NCBI RefSeq assembly: GCF_012641265.1
Contig: NZ_JABAHZ010000003.1
Location: 1-64,000, forward strand
From: Chitinophaga eiseniae
GTDB taxonomy: Bacteria; Bacteroidota; Bacteroidia; Chitinophagales; Chitinophagaceae
Direction: 5' to 3'
Length of the DNA: 64,000 nucleotides
In this document: in pieces, positions 63,952-64,000 of the stretch
Numbering within the stretch: the stretch's first letter is position 1
Layout: each line of letters begins with the position of its first letter
The notes under the pieces: generated by a model
The model's input: the letters and a program-made list of their open reading frames with translations, nothing else
What the model was told of the DNA's origin: nothing
Database searches by the model: none
Program-made: the position numbers and the translations under genes

Positions 63952-64000
63952 ATGCAATATTCTGCCGCCCATTGGCGTGAACAACTGAAATTACAATCAC
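63952..64000 (+). CDS. 5' end of a DUF985 (cupin_5) protein, cut by the window edge
   Basis: Sixteen codons from ATG at 63952 read MQYSAAHWREQLKLQS. The next bases (CAC...) begin the H of the expected H-P-E-G-G-Y-F motif of DUF985 cupins, which have a W-x-x-x-L-x-L-x-x-H start. The rest lies beyond the window. The call rests on this short match. Confidence 0.5.
   Translation, partial: MQYSAAHWREQLKLQS

Noticed and set aside
1..64000. CRISPR arrays, tRNA and rRNA genes
   Set aside because: Reading both strands I found no regularly spaced direct repeats, no tRNA-like cloverleaf with T-loop sequence, and no rRNA sequence; a covariance-model scan would be needed to exclude small RNAs.

Overview
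This 64 kb window comes from a Bacteroidota chromosome, most likely Chitinophagaceae (Chitinophaga-like). The evidence is two ECF sigma/FecR/SusC/SusD cassettes whose SusC proteins carry STN domains, many lipoproteins with Bacteroidota-type lipoboxes, TAnnTTTG-like promoter elements, a secreted Rhs/DUF6443 protein pair, and moderate GC content. I see no rRNA, tRNA, CRISPR array, insertion sequence or phage block. The assignment rests on gene content only.

Layout. (1) 0.1-9.2 kb, minus strand: a glycan-use locus (sigma, FecR, SusC, SusD, GH31 glycosidase) ending in a hairpin terminator. (2) 9.2-14.2 kb, plus strand: a cobalamin riboswitch followed by a BtuB-like receptor, a BtuG-like surface beta-propeller lipoprotein and a second surface lipoprotein, which together form a B12 capture locus. 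(3) 14.3-23.7 kb, plus strand: a second sigma/FecR/SusC/SusD cassette, unusually followed by an arylsulfotransferase-like lipoprotein and a TsdA-like dihaem cytochrome c, and closed by a strong terminator. (4) 23.8-26.5 kb: HlyIII-family protein, an AraC regulator, and a divergent NADPH:quinone-type oxidoreductase. (5) 26.5-37.6 kb, minus strand and AT-rich: two large secreted YD/Rhs proteins followed by a string of small immunity-like genes, several of them frameshifted or decayed. (6) 38.0-41.9 kb: a myo-inositol module (SSS symporter, myo-inositol oxygenase, divergent LacI regulator with a palindromic operator). (7) 41.9-46.6 kb, minus strand: a gene remnant, a polyprenyl diphosphate synthase, and then a six-gene operon consisting of ECF sigma, zinc-finger anti-sigma, a Cys-containing small secreted peptide with GKCG repeats, a DUF692 oxidase, a DUF2063 partner and DoxX. 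This last operon is the bufferin/HvfABCD class of metal-responsive RiPP systems. (8) 46.8-64 kb: mostly housekeeping and mixed genes (LuxE-like protein, acyl-CoA carboxylase, UbiA-like membrane protein, M42 peptidase, AroQ, UbiX, YtxJ with a tiny lipoprotein, Mpl ligase, DEDDh exonuclease, DPM1-like glycosyltransferase, EamA transporter, S9 peptidase, AraC, GNAT, and the start of a DUF985 cupin).

The points most worth following up are the HvfABCD-type RiPP operon with its own sigma/anti-sigma pair, the sulfotransferase plus thiosulfate-dehydrogenase-like pair attached to a SusCD system, and the decaying immunity-like gene array behind the Rhs protein. All functions are read from motifs and context; no database search was possible.
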